From Candidatus Polarisedimenticolaceae bacterium (GTDB lineage Bacteria; Pseudomonadota; Gammaproteobacteria; Chromatiales; Chromatiaceae), in the NCBI GenBank assembly GCA_021648685.1, contig JAKISI010000004.1, forward strand, positions 33,140-97,139: a stretch of 64,000 nt of DNA, given 5' to 3'. A program made the position numbers and the translations under genes. The notes beneath the pieces are model-generated. The model had not been told where the DNA came from, searched no databases, and saw only the letters and a program-made list of their open reading frames with translations. Shown piece after piece: positions 54,326-63,930 of the stretch (position 1 is the first letter of the stretch; every line of letters begins with the position of its first letter).

Positions 54326-55297
54326 TTAGGGTGGGGTTGGTGGTCTCTTTTTTTCTCTGTTTTTAAAGATCATCTTTTGCTGGCGTTCCATAAAATCTTG
54401 CGCTGCATCATAGCCCTGACAGCGATGGATGTGTTGCAGCACTGCCGTCTCCACCAGTATGGCAAGGTTGCGCCCCGGCGCAACCGGGATGGTCACCTCC
54501 GGTGTTTTCACCCCCAGCAACTCTCTGCTGGAGTAGCTGCCCTGTAGCCGGTCTATCCCCACCAGCTCCTCCTGGCTCAGCCGTTTCAAATTGACGATGA
54601 GCCGCAGATATTTCTCTTTTTTGATTACGCTGCCACCAAACATGCTGCGCACATTGAGTATGCCCAGCCCCCTTACCTCTAAAAACTCCTGCAGCAGCGG
54701 TGGGCAGCTGCCAGTCAGAATATCGGGAGCCATGCGTGAAAATTCAGGGGCATCGTCCGCAATCAGCCGGTGGCCACGGGTGATCAACTCCAACGCCAGC
54801 TCGCTTTTACCCACGGCCGGGTCGCCCGTCAGCAGAACCCCCATCCCCTGCACCTCCATGAATACGCCGTGGACCGTAATGCTCTCCGCCAGTGCACGAG
54901 CCAGATAGTATTGAAGATTGCTCAGCAGCTTGTTGTCGGGCAGGGGGGAGCGCAGCAGCGGGGTATTGGTACGTTCGGCGTAGTTTATAAACTCCTGATC
55001 CACCTCGGAGTCGTTAGCCAGTATGACCGCAGCTGGCAGCCCCCAAAAGAGCTTGTCCATGACATCCTGGTGGGAGTTTTTTCCCAATGTGGAGAGATAG
55101 GCAAGCTCGGCCGGACCAATGATCTGTATCCGGTTGGGATGGATGTTGTTGAGCTGCCCCGCCAGCGGCTGATCCTGCGCCTCGGGCAGCTTGCCTTTCA
55201 GCTGACGATTGCCACCTGCCTCTCCTGCCACCCACTCCAGTGTCAGCTTGTCCTTAAGGGTATCAAACAGGTCACGGGCGGTGGCCGGGACACTCAT
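54326..55297 (-). CDS. hprK: HPr kinase/phosphorylase
   Basis: Phosphorylates or dephosphorylates HPr on Ser46. The 323-residue protein has Walker A GDPAVGKSELALELI near residue 158, the DDAPEF segment, GLGILNVRSMFG near residue 211 and the HprK signature VTIPVAPGRNLAILVE near residue 275. Its start overlaps ptsN. Not present in enterobacteria but known from other gammaproteobacteria. Confidence 0.94.
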   Translation of the reverse strand: MSVPATARDLFDTLKDKLTLEWVAGEAGGNRQLKGKLPEAQDQPLAGQLNNIHPNRIQIIGPAELAYLSTLGKNSHQDVMDKLFWGLPAAVILANDSEVDQEFINYAERTNTPLLRSPLPDNKLLSNLQYYLARALAESITVHGVFMEVQGMGVLLTGDPAVGKSELALELITRGHRLIADDAPEFSRMAPDILTGSCPPLLQEFLEVRGLGILNVRSMFGGSVIKKEKYLRLIVNLKRLSQEELVGIDRLQGSYSSRELLGVKTPEVTIPVAPGRNLAILVETAVLQHIHRCQGYDAAQDFMERQQKMIFKNREKKRPPTPP

Positions 55298-55764
55298 GCG
55301 CTCTCCTGATAGTCACCTGCCTGCTGTATGAGCGCGGTAATCGCTTCGCTATCCTTTGCCTCTCTGAGGTGGTTGCGGAATGCCTCCTGGCTAAAGAGCG
55401 ATGCCAGCCTGGCCAGCAGCTGAAGATGCTCTTGCGTGGCATCATGGGGAACCAGCAGTCCAAATGCCAGATCAACCGGCTGGCCATCTATCGCGTCGTA
55501 ATCAACGCCTGCTTCCAGACAGATCAACGCACCACATGCCTGACTGATCCCCTTCATTCGAGCGTGTGGCAGCGCAACTCCATGCCCCAGGCCGGTGCTG
55601 CCCAGTCGCTCGCGCTCCAGCAACTGCTCAAACACCTCTTCCGATGAAAGGCTGGGGGCGGCTGTTGCCAGCAGCTCCCCAGCCCGTTCCAGCAGACGTT
55701 TTTTGCTACCGGCCTTGCAGTCGCAATCGACCCGTGCGGCCGTAAGAAAGTTGACAGGAAACAT
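55294..55764 (-). CDS. ptsN: Nitrogen-regulatory EIIA protein
   Basis: EIIA-Ntr of 156 residues with phospho-His67 in GVALPHARM and GLLVPHDATQEHLQLLARLA near residue 107 (in part LLVPHDATQEHL). Part of the regulatory PTS that links carbon and nitrogen state to ion transport and gene control. Typical location after rpoN and hpf. Confidence 0.94.
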   Translation of the reverse strand: MFPVNFLTAARVDCDCKAGSKKRLLERAGELLATAAPSLSSEEVFEQLLERERLGSTGLGHGVALPHARMKGISQACGALICLEAGVDYDAIDGQPVDLAFGLLVPHDATQEHLQLLARLASLFSQEAFRNHLREAKDSEAITALIQQAGDYQESA

Positions 55765-55812
55765 AGATCTCTCTAAACAGATTATATGCCTGACCTAAAG
55801 TGCTTCTACTCG

Positions 55813-56133
55813 TTAGGTCGGAATCTCTGTCGGCTCCAGATGGTTGCGGTAATTTTTACTTTTCTCTTTATGCTTTTTTACTTGCCGATCCAGTTTATCC
55901 ACTAGCGAATCAATGGCGGCATACATATCTTCCCGCACTGACTCGGCAAAGACATCAGCTCCGTTGAGGTGGAGCGTAGCTTCTGCCTTTTGCCGCAGCT
56001 TTTCAACCGTAAGGATGACATGCACATTGGAAACATGGTCAAAATGCCGTTCCAGCCGCTCAAATTTGCTATCTACATAGTTACGCAGTGAGTCAGTAAT
56101 ATCGACATGGTGTCCGGTCAGGTTTATCTGCAT
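55813..56133 (-). CDS. hpf: Ribosome hibernation promoting factor (short HPF)
   Basis: A 106-residue short-type HPF/YfiA protein that promotes ribosome dimers in slow growth: INLTGHHVDITDSLRNYV at the start and AEATLHLNGADVFAES near residue 50. No C-terminal long-form domain. Conserved position downstream of rpoN. Confidence 0.95.
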   Translation of the reverse strand: MQINLTGHHVDITDSLRNYVDSKFERLERHFDHVSNVHVILTVEKLRQKAEATLHLNGADVFAESVREDMYAAIDSLVDKLDRQVKKHKEKSKNYRNHLEPTEIPT

Positions 56134-56157
56134 TGTAAACTCCTGATTGTGTGGTGC

Positions 56158-57642
56158 CTATGCAAGGCGTTTGCGTTCATTCGATGGCGGGATTGCCATG
56201 GATTCCCGATATTTGGCAACAGTACGTCGAGCGACCTTGATGCCTTGCTCCGAGAGTATGGACGCGAGTCTGTTGTCGCTGAGCGGTTTGCCAGGCCGTT
56301 CAGCGGCAACCAGTTTTTTGATGAGCGCGCGAATCGCTGTGGCTGAGCACTCACCACCTGCTGCCGTGCTGACATGGCTGGAGAAAAAATATTTGAACTC
56401 CAGGGTGCCGCGCGGGGTGTGCATGTACTTTTGTGTAGTAACCCGGGAGATGGTGGATTCATGCATCTCCAGCTCTTCCGCCACATCCCTCAGCACCAAA
56501 GGTTTCATCGCCTCTTCACCATAATCGAAGTAGGGGCGTTGAAATTCCACAATCTTGGTGGCCACCCTGAGCAGTGTGTCGTTCCGACTGAGCAGGCTCT
56601 TTATAAACCAGCGCGCCTCCTGCAGATGGCTTTTCAGGCAGGTGTTGTCTGCGCTGTTATCCGCCCGCTTAATCAGGCTGGAGTAGCCGCTGTTAACCCG
56701 TATGCGCGGCGTGGCATCCGGATTGAGTTCAACCTGCCAGCTGCCATTTTTCTTGAATACAAATACATCCGGAACCACATAGGGCGCTGGCGACTCTGCA
56801 ATGAGGCTTCCTGGGTGCGGGTGAAGCGAGCGGATCAGCGCATTAATCTGACCCACTTCATCGTCAGAGAGTTTCAGCGCCTGTTTGATTCTGTTGTGAT
56901 CCTGACGCGCCAGCAGGTCGAAATATTCTCTCACAAGCCGGATGGCCGTACCCAGCAGCGGCGTCTCTTCGGGCTGCTGCTGCAGCTGCAGCAGCAGGCA
57001 CTCCTGTGGGTCTCTTGCCGCAACACCGGAAGGATCGAAGCTCTGGATTCGGTGCAGTACCGCCTCAACCTCAGAAAGCTCGATCTCTTCACTCTCCAGT
57101 CCGGCATGGATCTCTTCCAGGTTGCAGGTCAGATAACCATCTTCATTGATGGCATCAATGATCGAGGTGGCGATGGTCAGATCCGTGTCGCTGAACAGCG
57201 ACAGGTTCATCTGCCAGAGAAGATGGTCGTTGAGTGTCCGGGTAATGTCCCTGTGCAGCAGAAACTCGGTGTCCACACTGTCCCGCGGAGTCCCCGATTG
57301 AGGGGGGGGCAGGCTGTCGTAGACATCATCCCAAGCGCTATCGACCGGCAGATCCTCCGGCATGCTGTCCGATGCCGCATTGACCTCCTGCTCGTTATTG
57401 GCATCGTTTCCACTCACTGCACCCTGCTGGAAGGGGTCATCATCACCCTGCCCGGCGCTGTTTGATGGCTCGTGGGAGGCGCCGCCCTCCTCCTCGACTT
57501 CCAGCATCAGGTTCGAGTCGAGCGCATCCTGGATCTCCTGCTTAAGATCCAGCGTGGAGAGTTGCAGCAGCTTTATGGCCTGCTGCAACTGCGGGGTCAT
57601 TGTGAGGTGCTGCCCTAGACGAAGCTGTAACGTCTGCTTCAT
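56158..57642 (-). CDS. rpoN: RNA polymerase sigma-54 factor
   Basis: A 494-residue sigma-54. Region I (QTLQLRLGQHLTMTPQLQQAIKLLQLS; in part LRLGQHLTMTPQLQQAI), acidic region II about 55-120, core-binding region, and the C-terminal DNA-binding domain with the RpoN box ARRTVAKYRE near residue 475. In order lptB-rpoN-hpf-ptsN, as in many proteobacteria. No clear sigma-54 promoter was found in the window. Confidence 0.97.
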   Translation of the reverse strand: MKQTLQLRLGQHLTMTPQLQQAIKLLQLSTLDLKQEIQDALDSNLMLEVEEEGGASHEPSNSAGQGDDDPFQQGAVSGNDANNEQEVNAASDSMPEDLPVDSAWDDVYDSLPPPQSGTPRDSVDTEFLLHRDITRTLNDHLLWQMNLSLFSDTDLTIATSIIDAINEDGYLTCNLEEIHAGLESEEIELSEVEAVLHRIQSFDPSGVAARDPQECLLLQLQQQPEETPLLGTAIRLVREYFDLLARQDHNRIKQALKLSDDEVGQINALIRSLHPHPGSLIAESPAPYVVPDVFVFKKNGSWQVELNPDATPRIRVNSGYSSLIKRADNSADNTCLKSHLQEARWFIKSLLSRNDTLLRVATKIVEFQRPYFDYGEEAMKPLVLRDVAEELEMHESTISRVTTQKYMHTPRGTLEFKYFFSSHVSTAAGGECSATAIRALIKKLVAAERPGKPLSDNRLASILSEQGIKVARRTVAKYRESMAIPPSNERKRLA

Positions 57643-57733
57643 GCGAGCCTGTTGAAATGACGTTGGTACATTTCTTGTATGATTTCAAATAATCCCATTA
57701 CTGTCATTCTAGCCCAAAACCGGGGGGGCGTAT

Positions 57734-58459
57734 CTACATACTGAAATCTTCTCCAAGATAGACTGCACGAACCCCATCATGCGCCAGAATATCATCCGGT
57801 TCCCCTTCTGCCAGCACGGTACCATCATTCACGATGTAGGCCCGGTCACAGATTCCAAGGGTCTCCCGGACATTGTGGTCGGTGATGAGAATGCCGATTC
57901 CAAGGCTCGCCAGATGTTTGATTATCTTCTGAATATCCACCACAGAGATGGGGTCAACCCCGGCAAACGGTTCGTCCAGCAGAATGAAACGTGGCTCCAT
58001 CGCCAGGGTGCGGGCAATCTCCAGTCGCCGTCTCTCTCCACCGGAGAGGCTCATGGCGAGGCTGTCACGCAGGTGACTGATGTTTAGCTCGCGCAGCAGA
58101 TTTTCACACTTTAGCTGCCGCTCTTCACCCGACAGCTCTTTTCGGGTCTCCAGAATGGCCAGTATGTTATCCCGCGTGCTGAGCTTTCTGAAGGTCGATG
58201 GCTCCTGTGCCAGATAGCCCAGCCCCAGCCGTGCCCGGGCATGCATCGGGAGCAGGGTAATGTCATGGTCGTTGAGGGAGATGCTCCCTTTATCTACCGG
58301 AACCAGCCCCACAATCATATAGAAGCAGGTGGTCTTGCCCGCCCCGTTTGGACCCAGCAGCCCCACCACCTCACCACTGGCGACCTCCAGCGAGATGCCG
58401 TTTACAACCGCTCGCTTGTTATACTGCTTGGTCAGTCCGCTGGCTGAAAGTGTGGTCAT
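57734..58459 (-). CDS. lptB: LPS export ABC transporter ATPase LptB
   Basis: Powers extraction of LPS from the inner membrane. The 241-residue protein has Walker [10 protein letters not shown] near residue 37, signature LSGGERRR near residue 137, Walker [15 protein letters not shown] near residue 156 and switch His in ITDHNVRE. Overlaps lptA. Confidence 0.97.
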   Translation of the reverse strand: MTTLSASGLTKQYNKRAVVNGISLEVASGEVVGLLGPNGAGKTTCFYMIVGLVPVDKGSISLNDHDITLLPMHARARLGLGYLAQEPSTFRKLSTRDNILAILETRKELSGEERQLKCENLLRELNISHLRDSLAMSLSGGERRRLEIARTLAMEPRFILLDEPFAGVDPISVVDIQKIIKHLASLGIGILITDHNVRETLGICDRAYIVNDGTVLAEGEPDDILAHDGVRAVYLGEDFSM

Positions 58460-59010
58460 TTTGCATCAGTGCTTTTCTTGCGCGGTGCCAGGACAGTTTT
58501 AACCCGCCCGGATTTTGCCGGCTTCTTGCCGTGTGAGACTGCGGCACCCGCTTTCATAACGGCCTTTACCCGGTCGTAGGTGATGCGCTGGCTGGTGAGT
58601 TTATGCCCATCACCCGGAAACAGCACCGCATCTCCAACCATATAGAGCAGCTCACTGTTCGTGTTGTATTCGATGCGCGATGCATGACCCTTTACATCCT
58701 CCTGCTTGCCATCCGGACGCTGCCGGAAATAGACCGGGTTGCCCTCCGCCTCCAGACGATCTGTATTGCCTGCGCTCTGGAAGATATAGACGGTATCCGC
58801 CTTCAGCCGGATGCTGCCCTGAACCACCTCTACATTGCCACGATAGGTTGTCACGCCCTTGCCCTCATCGATCTCCATGCCATCGGCTTCAACCTCTATC
58901 GGTTGATCTTTATCTGTGGAGAGTGCCTGCGCCTGTCCACCCAACAGAAGCAGCAGCACCAGTATCAACGGCTGTTGAACACCACCGCAGAGCCATTTAA
59001 TCAATTTCAT
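58456..59010 (-). CDS. lptA: LPS transport periplasmic protein LptA
   Basis: Periplasmic bridge protein of 184 residues from ATG 59010, with a signal peptide ([13 protein letters not shown]) and the OstA fold ([25 protein letters not shown]; in part [17 protein letters not shown]). C-terminal tail is basic. The frame is open to 59055 but the signal peptide fixes 59010. Confidence 0.94.
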   Translation of the reverse strand: MKLIKWLCGGVQQPLILVLLLLLGGQAQALSTDKDQPIEVEADGMEIDEGKGVTTYRGNVEVVQGSIRLKADTVYIFQSAGNTDRLEAEGNPVYFRQRPDGKQEDVKGHASRIEYNTNSELLYMVGDAVLFPGDGHKLTSQRITYDRVKAVMKAGAAVSHGKKPAKSGRVKTVLAPRKKSTDAK

Positions 59011-59563
59011 AATGTCCTCGTACCTTTGATAGGAATTTGAGCCGTATCGGCTCATTCAGCCAGGCCTGCATGCCAACGGATGTCTGCACATCACCCAGAC
59101 TGCGGATCTTCACCTTCTCATCTGTCTCGGCATAGTTCTCTTTTGGGCGCACCCGCAGATCACGGGTGTCAATGCGCACCGGGCGAACCCCGGGGGCTGC
59201 CGCACGAGCGATCTTGACCTCTCCATTGAGCAGCATCAACTGCCCATCGCCTGAGATCCACCCCGTCTCTGACTTGATTTTCCAGGGGGGGGCGCCCTCT
59301 TCATAGATCACCAGATGCGGACGGGTCAGCTCGGTGCTGTCATCATCCGGGTAGTGCAACATCCGCTCGGCAGAGAGGGTCTGCTCCAGCTTGCCATCAA
59401 TATCCATCGTGGTGATAGAGAAATCTTCCACATAGTAATCGGGTGCACGCTTCACCTCGACCTGTTCGTCCTCCCCCTCATCCGTCACCTGCAACAGCAG
59501 GGCGCTGCCTGCAGCCAGCAGAATAAACAGCGACCCGATAATGACTCTTCTCTGGCTTGGCAT
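58997..59563 (-). CDS. lptC: LPS export system protein LptC
   Basis: Bitopic inner-membrane protein of 188 residues from ATG 59563 (MPSQRRVIIGSLF), with one transmembrane helix (about 6-25) and the LptC beta domain (PDYYVEDFSITTMDIDGK). Longer in-frame start at 59599 would overlap kdsC. Overlaps lptA by 14 bases. Confidence 0.93.
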   Translation of the reverse strand: MPSQRRVIIGSLFILLAAGSALLLQVTDEGEDEQVEVKRAPDYYVEDFSITTMDIDGKLEQTLSAERMLHYPDDDSTELTRPHLVIYEEGAPPWKIKSETGWISGDGQLMLLNGEVKIARAAAPGVRPVRIDTRDLRVRPKENYAETDEKVKIRSLGDVQTSVGMQAWLNEPIRLKFLSKVRGHYEID

Positions 59564-59570
59564 CAACAGG

Positions 59571-60095
59571 CTACTCAAGATAGACCCGGTAGGCCTCATC
59601 CAGCGTACCCTGCGCCTTCATCAGCAGCTCGCAGACCTCCCGCACCGCACCTTTTCCACCGACCGCAGGGGTCTGCCAGTGGGCGTGCTGTTTGACCAGT
59701 GAGTGGGCATCTGCGACCGCAACCGCAAATCCAACCCGCCGCATCAGCGGCAGATCAATCAGGTCATCGCCCACATAGGCGACCTGCTCCGCCTCAAACC
59801 CCAGCTTTGCCACCAGCTCCTGGTAGGCAGGGAGTTTGTGGTGCTGCCCCTGGTAGATATGTTCGACCCCCAGGCTCTGCATCCGTTGCGCAACCAGTCG
59901 GGATTTGCGGCCGGTAATCACGCCCACCTCCACCCCTGAGCGCATCAGCAGCTTTATGCCCAGGCCATCCTTGATATTGAAGGTCTTTAGCTCTTCGCCA
60001 CTGTTGCCCAGGTAGAGATTGCCATCGGTCAATACGCCATCCACGTCGAAGATAATCAGGCGAATACGGCTCGCTTTTTCCAGGATCTCCTGCAT
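59571..60095 (-). CDS. kdsC: 3-deoxy-D-manno-octulosonate 8-phosphate phosphatase
   Basis: HAD-superfamily phosphatase of 174 residues in Kdo synthesis. Nucleophile Asp in IIFDVDGVLTDG near residue 17, and YVGDDLIDLPLMRRVG near residue 122 for metal binding. Its start overlaps the kdsD stop by one base. Confidence 0.95.
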   Translation of the reverse strand: MQEILEKASRIRLIIFDVDGVLTDGNLYLGNSGEELKTFNIKDGLGIKLLMRSGVEVGVITGRKSRLVAQRMQSLGVEHIYQGQHHKLPAYQELVAKLGFEAEQVAYVGDDLIDLPLMRRVGFAVAVADAHSLVKQHAHWQTPAVGGKGAVREVCELLMKAQGTLDEAYRVYLE

Positions 60096-61093
60096 CAGAC
60101 CACCCCGGCACGCAGCAGGTCATGCATATTGAAGGCACCCATCACACGCTGCTGACCATCCAGCACCAGCAGCGCATTGATCTTTTTCTCCTCCATAATC
60201 TGGAGCGCCTCAGCGGCCAGCTGGTCGGCACGGGCGGTGGTGCAGCCGGTGGTCATCACCTCATGCATCGTGCTGTGGTGCAGATCCAGCCCCCGATCCA
60301 GCACCCGCCGCAGATCACCATCGGTAAAGATACCAGCCAGCCGCCCCTGATCATCCACCACTGCGGTCATACCCAGACCCTTATTGCTCATCTCCAGCAG
60401 CGCATCGGGCAGCAGCGCCCGAAGATTCACCTGCGGCACCCGCTCACCCGTGTGCATAATATCACCGATGTGCAGCAGCAGACGGCGACCCAGCGTGCCT
60501 CCGGGGTGAGAGCGCGCAAAGTCCTCTTCGGTAAAACCGCGCGCCTCCAGCAGCGCTATCGCCAGCGCATCACCCATGACCAGCACCGCTGTGGTACTGG
60601 AGGTGGGCGCCAGATTGAGCGGGCAGGCCTCCTGCTCGACGCTGACATCAATATGCACATCCGCATTCTGAGCCAAGCTGGAACCAGGCTTGCCGGTCAT
60701 CGCAATCAACGGTACGCCCTGGCGTTTGATCAATGGGAGGATGGTCAGCAGCTCTGCGGTCTCCCCCGAATTGGAGAGTGCCAATACGACATCCTTGGTG
60801 GTAATCATCCCCAGATCGCCGTGGCTGGCTTCGCCGGGATGGAGAAAGAAGGCGGGGCTGCCGGTGCTGGCCAGGGTGGCGGCAATCTTGCCCCCGATAT
60901 GGCCGGACTTTCCCATACCCGTCACCACGATGCGTCCTTCACACCCCAGCATATAGCCACAGGCAGTGGCGAAATTGCCGTTAATGCGCGAAGCCAGTGC
61001 CTCAACTGCTCTGGCTTCTGTCTTGATGACCGCCAGCCCCAATGCCTGAAGCTGCTCGATCTGGGTCGCTGGAAGATCGACTGGTCTGGTCAT
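60095..61093 (-). CDS. kdsD: Arabinose-5-phosphate isomerase
   Basis: Makes D-arabinose 5-phosphate for Kdo. The 332-residue protein has an N-terminal SIS domain (VTGMGKSGHIGGKIAATLAS near residue 58, ALSNSGETAELL near residue 105) and two C-terminal CBS domains. Conserved in the yrbG-kdsD-kdsC-lptCAB order. Confidence 0.96.
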   Translation of the reverse strand: MTRPVDLPATQIEQLQALGLAVIKTEARAVEALASRINGNFATACGYMLGCEGRIVVTGMGKSGHIGGKIAATLASTGSPAFFLHPGEASHGDLGMITTKDVVLALSNSGETAELLTILPLIKRQGVPLIAMTGKPGSSLAQNADVHIDVSVEQEACPLNLAPTSSTTAVLVMGDALAIALLEARGFTEEDFARSHPGGTLGRRLLLHIGDIMHTGERVPQVNLRALLPDALLEMSNKGLGMTAVVDDQGRLAGIFTDGDLRRVLDRGLDLHHSTMHEVMTTGCTTARADQLAAEALQIMEEKKINALLVLDGQQRVMGAFNMHDLLRAGVV

Positions 61094-62124
61094 GCCTTTA
61101 CCTCATCCAGCATGTGAACAATGGCCGCCTGCCCGCCATCGACCGGCTCCGCCTCTTTGACAATGAAGAGAAACGCCTGATAGGCGACAAAGCACAATAC
61201 CAGAAGCAGCCCTTCAAAGCGGTTGATCCGGCCACTGCCTCTAAAGCCATAGCCCATAACAAAGATGGCCAGGGTCAGGCCGATCATAACTGGCAGATCG
61301 CGGCTCAGCACCTCCGGCGCAAAGAGACCCGGCACCACAAGCCCCGGCACCGCCAGCACGGCCAGCAGATTGTAGATGTTTGAACCGATCACGTTGCCAA
61401 TCGCAATATCGTGCTCACCCTTCAGCGCACTGGTGATGGATGCCGCCAGCTCCGGCAGGCTGGTACCCAGCGCAACAATGGTCAGCCCGATCACCAGATC
61501 GCTGATACCAAAGGAGACTGCGATGTTTACCGCCCCCCAAACCAGCAGCCGCGAGCTGAACAACAGCAGCGCCAGCCCGATCACAAACCAGAGGATAGCG
61601 CTCTTGGTACTGAGCGCCTCCGGCATCTCCGCCTCATATTCGCTCACCATCGGGTCTTTATCTTTTTCCGTACGGCTGCGCAGCGCAATACTCGCCAGAG
61701 CAATGATCACTAGTACCAGCGCGACCAGCAGAATAGCGCCATCCAGGCGACCCAGCTCCCCATCCAGCATCAGCACCAGCACCAGCATGCAGATCGCCAG
61801 CAGAATAGGATACTCACGCCGCAGCGCATTGGAGCAGACGGTTAGCGGCACAATCAGCGCCGTGAGACCCAGGATCAGGCCGATGTTGGCGATATTTGAC
61901 CCCAGGGCATTACCAATGGCCAGACCGGGGTTGCCCTGAAAAGAGGCCATCACAGAGACCAGAATCTCGGGAGCCGAGGTGCCAAGCCCGACAATCGTCA
62001 GGCCGATCAGCATGGGGGAGAGCCCCAGATTGCGTGCAATGGCCGCTGCACCCAGAACGAAACGATCCGCCCCCCAGACCAGCAGCGCAAAACCAACCAT
62101 GATTGCAACAGTATTTAACAGCAT
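61090..62124 (-). CDS. yrbG: Calcium/sodium antiporter YrbG
   Basis: A CaCA-family exchanger of 344 residues with two alpha repeats: GLGTSAPEILVSVMASFQGN near residue 45 and ALGTSLPELAASITSALKGEHD near residue 215 (both in part), each with the ion-binding Glu, and about ten helices. I use ATG 62124 (MLLNTVAIMVG); the frame is open to 62217 but that part is not YrbG-like. Divergent from mlaF. Confidence 0.93.
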   Translation of the reverse strand: MLLNTVAIMVGFALLVWGADRFVLGAAAIARNLGLSPMLIGLTIVGLGTSAPEILVSVMASFQGNPGLAIGNALGSNIANIGLILGLTALIVPLTVCSNALRREYPILLAICMLVLVLMLDGELGRLDGAILLVALVLVIIALASIALRSRTEKDKDPMVSEYEAEMPEALSTKSAILWFVIGLALLLFSSRLLVWGAVNIAVSFGISDLVIGLTIVALGTSLPELAASITSALKGEHDIAIGNVIGSNIYNLLAVLAVPGLVVPGLFAPEVLSRDLPVMIGLTLAIFVMGYGFRGSGRINRFEGLLLVLCFVAYQAFLFIVKEAEPVDGGQAAIVHMLDEVKA

Positions 62125-62303
62125 AAGATAGCGGATCGCATCCAGAAGAGATTTAGTCGAAAGAACCGCGCATTTTTTCAGACCTTTGCACAATTGTCCA
62201 AGGCCGCTTGACCCCATAGAGCAGAAGAGGTGAAAATACGCCGCTTTGGAAGCCTGGTTCTAAGAGGCTCTCCTGCAAGAACCAAACACAGAACCGGGAA
62301 GTC

Positions 62304-63152
62304 ATGTCACAACAGTCTGACAATAGCAACGAGCCACTGGTCAAGATCCGCGACCTGCGATTCTATCGCGGCGAGCGAGCCATCTTTGACGGCATTGATA
62401 TCGACATCCCCAGAGGGTCGATCACCGCCATTATGGGGCCCAGCGGCACTGGCAAGACCACGCTGCTCAAGCTGATCGGCGGACAGCTGCGCCCGGATGC
62501 CGGCACCATCCATGTAGACGGACAGGATGTGCACAAGCTAAACAACAAGGATCTCTACAAGCTGCGCATGCGCATGGGGATGCTGTTTCAAAGCGGCGCC
62601 CTGCTGACCGACATCAACGTCTTCGAAAACGTCGCCTACCCGCTGCGCGAGCATACCAGGCTGCCTGAATCCATCATCCGCAAGCTGGTGCTGATAAAGC
62701 TGGAGGCCGTTGGCCTGCGCGGGGCGCGGGATCTGATGCCATCCGAGCTCTCGGGCGGCATGGCGCGACGCGCAGCACTGGCACGCGCCATCGTGCTCGA
62801 CCCCAAGATGATCATGTACGATGAGCCATTTACCGGGCAGGATCCCATCTCCATGGGGGTTTTGGTGCAGCTCATCCCACGCCTCAACAAGGCCAGCCGT
62901 CTGACCAGTATCGTGGTCTCCCACGATGTGCAGGAGACCACAAATATTGCCGACATGATCTATGTCATCTCAAACGGCAAGGTCATTGCAGGCGGCCCCA
63001 GCAAGCAGATCGCCAACTCCACCTCATTCTGGGTGCGCCAGTTTATGGATGGCCTGCCTGATGGCCCCGTGCCCTTCCACTTTCCAGCCAAGCCGCTGGA
63101 AGCGGACATACTGGAAAAGGCCGCCGCCCATAAGACAGGAGCAACCCCCTGA
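62304..63152 (+). CDS. mlaF: Phospholipid transport ABC ATPase MlaF
   Basis: ATPase of the Mla system for outer-membrane lipid asymmetry, 282 residues. Walker [10 protein letters not shown] near residue 47, signature [14 protein letters not shown] near residue 150, Walker [14 protein letters not shown] near residue 170 and switch His in VSHDVQE. Stop overlaps mlaE. Confidence 0.96.
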   Translation: MSQQSDNSNEPLVKIRDLRFYRGERAIFDGIDIDIPRGSITAIMGPSGTGKTTLLKLIGGQLRPDAGTIHVDGQDVHKLNNKDLYKLRMRMGMLFQSGALLTDINVFENVAYPLREHTRLPESIIRKLVLIKLEAVGLRGARDLMPSELSGGMARRAALARAIVLDPKMIMYDEPFTGQDPISMGVLVQLIPRLNKASRLTSIVVSHDVQETTNIADMIYVISNGKVIAGGPSKQIANSTSFWVRQFMDGLPDGPVPFHFPAKPLEADILEKAAAHKTGATP

Positions 63153-63928
63153 TGGAACGGCTGGCCCAACTGGGGCGCGCCGGCATCGCCAGCCTGCAGC
63201 GGCTGGGACGCGGACATCTGCTGCTGCTGCACATGTTTTCAGGCATCACCGACCTGATCAGACGGCCAAAGCTGCTGATTGCACAACTCTACTCCGTGGG
63301 CGTGCTCTCAATGCTGATCATCACCATCTCCGGCCTCTTCGTCGGCATGGTGCTGGGGCTTCAGGGATTCTACATCCTCTCCCAGTTCGGCGCAGAGGAG
63401 GCCCTGGGTGTTATGGTCGCCGCCTCACTGGTGCGTGAGCTGGGGCCTGTGGTCACGGCGCTGCTGTTTGCCGGCCGGGCCGGATCTGCCCTGACCGCCG
63501 AGATCGGTCTGATGAAAGCGACCGAACAGCTCTCCGGGCTGGAGATGATGGCGGTTGACCCAATCAAGCGGATACTGACCCCCCGTTTTATAGCCGGACT
63601 GCTCTCCATGCCACTGCTCGCAGCCATATTCAGCGCCATTGGCGTCATCGGCGGACATCTTGTCGGCGTCGGACTGCTCGGGGTAGACGAAGGGGCCTAC
63701 TGGTCGCAGATGCAGGCCAAGATTGATCTGCATGAAGATATCTATAACGGCGTCATCAAGAGTATCGTCTTTGGCTTTGTCTGCACCTGGATTGCGCTGT
63801 TCCAGGGACACGACTGCGTACCAACCTCAGAAGGCGTCAGCCGGGCAACCACCCGTACCGTGGTGCACTCCGCGCTGGCAATACTCTGTTTGGATTTTGT
63901 GTTAACCGCACTGATGTTTGGAGAGTAA
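63152..63928 (+). CDS. mlaE: Phospholipid transport permease MlaE
   Basis: Inner-membrane permease of 258 residues with about five or six helices: [16 protein letters not shown] near residue 55, [27 protein letters not shown] near residue 92 (in part), and [17 protein letters not shown] near residue 208. Located between mlaF and mlaD. Confidence 0.96.
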   Translation: MERLAQLGRAGIASLQRLGRGHLLLLHMFSGITDLIRRPKLLIAQLYSVGVLSMLIITISGLFVGMVLGLQGFYILSQFGAEEALGVMVAASLVRELGPVVTALLFAGRAGSALTAEIGLMKATEQLSGLEMMAVDPIKRILTPRFIAGLLSMPLLAAIFSAIGVIGGHLVGVGLLGVDEGAYWSQMQAKIDLHEDIYNGVIKSIVFGFVCTWIALFQGHDCVPTSEGVSRATTRTVVHSALAILCLDFVLTALMFGE

Positions 63929-63930
63929 TA

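Noticed and set aside
56374..57465. Long plus-strand open frame opposite rpoN
   Set aside because: Antisense shadow of rpoN with no protein family features.
60122..61117. Plus-strand open frame opposite kdsD
   Set aside because: Antisense shadow; kdsD is clear by its SIS and CBS motifs.
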